From: Allacma fusca | Taxonomy: Eukaryota; Arthropoda; Collembola; Symphypleona; Sminthuridae | Length of the DNA: 64,000 bases | Reading direction: 5' to 3' | Assembly (NCBI GenBank): GCA_947179485.1 | Contig: OX359245.1 | Location: forward strand, 477,001-541,000 | Shown here: positions 61,515-64,000 of the stretch, one piece after another | Layout of the letters: each line of letters starts with the position of its first letter | Position numbering within the stretch: position 1 is the stretch's first letter | Notes under the pieces: model-generated | The model's database searches: none | The model's input: only the letters and a program-made list of their open reading frames with translations | Told to the model about the DNA's origin: nothing | Made by a program: the position numbers and the translations under genes

Positions 61515-61770
61515 GAGCTGAGTTCAAGTTCAAGTATAACTTGAATAGTTCAAGTGCGTATCAAGTTCAAGTCAAGTGCAGACAATTTTGTAACTTGAAA
61601 CTTGAACATCAAGTTCAAGTGAAATTATATTTTTAGCTTGAATTTTCAAGTTCAAGTTCGATCAAGTTCAAGTTAATAATTTATTACTTGATTGTAAAAT
61701 CAAGTCAAGTTTAAGTAGAATTAATGGAAGCACTTGAATAAAACTTGAGCATAACTTGAGTTTTCGTCAC
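61515..61770. mobile_element. CAAGTTCAAG-rich segment, possible hAT relative
   Basis: CAAGTTCAAGT and ACTTGAACTTGA words in both orientations fill about 240 bp. The ends look like CAGAGCTGAG (left) and, inverted, CAGTGACGAAAACTC (right), similar in style to the hAT ends of this window. No matching 8-bp duplication was found, so the call is tentative. Confidence 0.4.
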
Positions 61771-64000
61771 TGAAAAGCAATGTAAGCAATGCCTAATTAG
61801 GGGCATCATTGCATCCCACTAAAAATAAAATTGGGCATCAATCAACATAAATAATGACACCTTTGTATTTCTTTTCATTCCAACGGTATTAAAGACGCCT
61901 CCACGATGGCCAGTATTCTTGTCGGTTTTAAATATTTTTGTGTTGCATCTTTACAATAATGTTTGCACGCGAAGTCTTATAAGCATGCATCATCATGTAT
62001 GCGAACGAGATCTATAATAATATAAATTGTAAAATAATAATTTGTTTTTTCATAAAATTGTCTATTTAAAGATACTGTTTTGTGATTTAGTATGAAAAAT
62101 TAGTAGATCAAATCGAAAAAATAAATAAAGCGAAAATACCGAAAATTCCTGCCCTAGACTGAATATGCCCAAAATGTCCAAAGTGACAAAAAGGTCATCA
62201 AATGAAAATGCCCAAAATTCTAGGGCATTTTGGGCAGGCATAATCCCGAAATGCCATGGCACTTTCAATTCTGCAACCCTGTATATAGATATGTAGGAAT
62301 TTTAAGTGTATACAATTTAATTTCCATTAGGAGTATCCACTAGCTTTAATGGTAACTCAACTATTTATTTTTACAAATATTCTTGTTTCTTATTATGTTT
62401 GAACAGTCATGACGTCTTTAAGGCAGAAATAATTAGGTTAGGAATGCGTGAGACAATGTTGCCGCAAATAATACAAAGTTTATTAAAATAATAGACCACC
62501 GATGCAGTTTTTTAACTTAACATTTCAATCCTACTGGTGAGTCCATAATTTTTAGACCGGCGCAGTACCTCCTAATATTTAAAATACTTGAATCTTACCC
62601 ACGGACAATTACTCGGGGATTTAAATGTGGTCGCCCCCATGGTCTCACGCATGGGTAACACATAAAAGGTCAAATGTCATTCGGAAGTGAGTTCTGTTGA
62701 TAATTGTGATAATAAGTTAGGAATATATAACTAATTTAAATAGCACTCTGAATACGCTTGAATTTTATCCATCTAACAATGTCAGCCACGTCTGGCGGAA
62801 AATAAACGATGTGACGTTGAAACTTAATGTTTTATCTAATTTTCCTGTCAAAATTTAATAATTATTATAGGGAATTTTCTGCATGGCGGTTATAACATCC
62901 ATAATTTATAAAGCTTTAATAAATAATTAAATAATGCTTAACTCATGCCGATTGGGATTCAATATTAAAAAAAATTCTTTTGAGGCCTCAAAGTACTTTC
63001 AAACCTGGAATTTTTGAAAAAAAAAACCTTAATTTGAACTGTCTTGTGCGGGCATTTTTTCTTGGTCAGAAGAAATCATCTCAGACCTGGTTGAGGCCTC
63101 AAAGTACTTTCAAAAAACCGGAATAACGTTGGTCTCACGAGCAGAAACATAGCAGTTAATTTTCCTCTATTAATTCTTTCAGGCATTCAATTTTCACGAA
63201 AAATACAATTAGAAACAATTATTGCTGGAACAATGTATGCACCGCCAAATGAGTTTTTTTTAAATCAAGAGACTAACTTTTGAAACTGCATTCGATAACC
63301 AGGTTCTGCCACATTAATACTAATATCCCGTGGTGAAGCTAAATCATTAAAAATATTTCCTTTCACTGTCAATTCTTGAGTCGACATCTTTTTTGAAGGC
63401 AACAAATATGTAAACTGCTAATTTCACCACCCAGTACATTATGCTTCTTATAATTAACACTTAAAAGCGTCCGGTTGTTTTTAAACGACCAAAATAAAAA
63501 AATATACTTCAGTGAATGTACATATAGCTTTTAATACTCGGGAACTTTTGATATTTCCTTAAAGAATATCGCAAACTTTGTATATGAAATTTAAATGCGG
63601 CGGGAAAAGTCATGCCGGGTTGTTTTAGAATTCAACAGGTTACATAAAATATGGTAGATATCCAATTGAGGCTACTATTTTAATTTTACGTGTAATTAAA
63701 ATGTAAAGTAAACTTTTTGTGGGCATTGATGTCACGCTATATCTATCCTCATCCAATTTTGAAGCATACATATATCCGAAAGACCTGAATTACGATTTTA
63801 TACCAGGAATGACCTGTGTTGGTTGTAGCATATCGGGATTACAAAAGTTGGAGTCTCTTTTATAGCAAATTTTATAGGACTCATTTTTGTTTAATGTCAA
63901 TTCCTTTAGTTTAGTGTCACAAGACACAAATAAAGGTGTCAGATTTTTTTATCCGCATTTATTTTTAAACTTTTATATTATTCTCTAATAGATAAAATTT
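61771..64000. repeat. Non-coding stretch with dispersed repeat fragments
   Basis: Segment 62100-62280 carries GAAAATGCCC words and the end CAACCCTG, a decayed relative of the hAT at 60282. Segment 62985-63110 is the inverse of 35545-35660 and contains its own short direct repeat (TTGAGGCCTCAAAGTACTTTC, once complete and once partial). Segment 63530-63720 matches 43630-43830, and 63840-63950 matches 57340-57410. No gene is supported. Confidence 0.5.

Noticed and set aside
61515..61770. Assignment of the CAAGTTCAAG block as a confirmed hAT
   Set aside because: The 8 bp beside the two candidate ends (ATCATGAT and AAAAGCAA) do not match, so it was kept only as a tentative relative.

Overview
The window looks like an AT-rich, repeat-dominated stretch of arthropod (probably insect) nuclear DNA. 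It has short GT-AG introns, many class II transposons with exact target-site duplications, a Ty3/Gypsy LTR element and long non-coding stretches. I find no complete host gene in 64 kb, which suggests a large genome or a heterochromatic/intergenic region. I cannot name the species.

Left part (1-12 kb): two plausible coding exons run off the left edge on the minus strand (1-239 and about 321-447). They are followed by a pogo/Tigger-like MITE (2452-3274), a decayed 22-bp minisatellite with a homogenised core (about 3300-4640) and AT-rich sequence with very diverged dispersed repeats. Middle-left (12-25 kb): a hAT element nested in another hAT element (12767-14584), a broken intron-containing DDE transposase gene (about 16470-17912, minus), another hAT MITE (20259-20763), a 21-bp tandem array (21140-22090), and a 2.8-kb element with roughly 450-bp terminal inverted repeats (22245-25043) that itself holds a hAT MITE (22705-23406).

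At 25.45-26.96 kb lies an island of clearly higher GC with broken protein-like frames, possibly a non-retroviral viral or otherwise foreign insertion. A 259-bp tandem repeat follows it. From 27.6 to 41.2 kb, degenerate copies of one or more long non-coding repeat families alternate with hAT elements (29394-30379, 36849-37369, 38886-40404 with 39405-40306 inside it). Two of these repeat copies act as each other's empty insertion site.

The right part is dominated by a recent Ty3/Gypsy-type element (44934-57090, minus strand, TSD TGAG) with nearly identical 1188-bp LTRs. It encodes gag, a protease remnant, integrase and an unidentified third ORF, but the reverse transcriptase/RNase H region is missing. 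A 2535-bp non-autonomous LTR element (54513-57047, TSD GTAC) sits inside its 5' LTR. It carries near-identical 549-bp LTRs and three copies of a conserved hairpin. Further right are a second copy of the 29.4-kb hAT MITE (58369-59348) and another hAT (60282-61468). The genes do not form a host pathway. They are parts of mobile elements, and the main information in the window is the order of insertions that the target-site duplications allow one to read.
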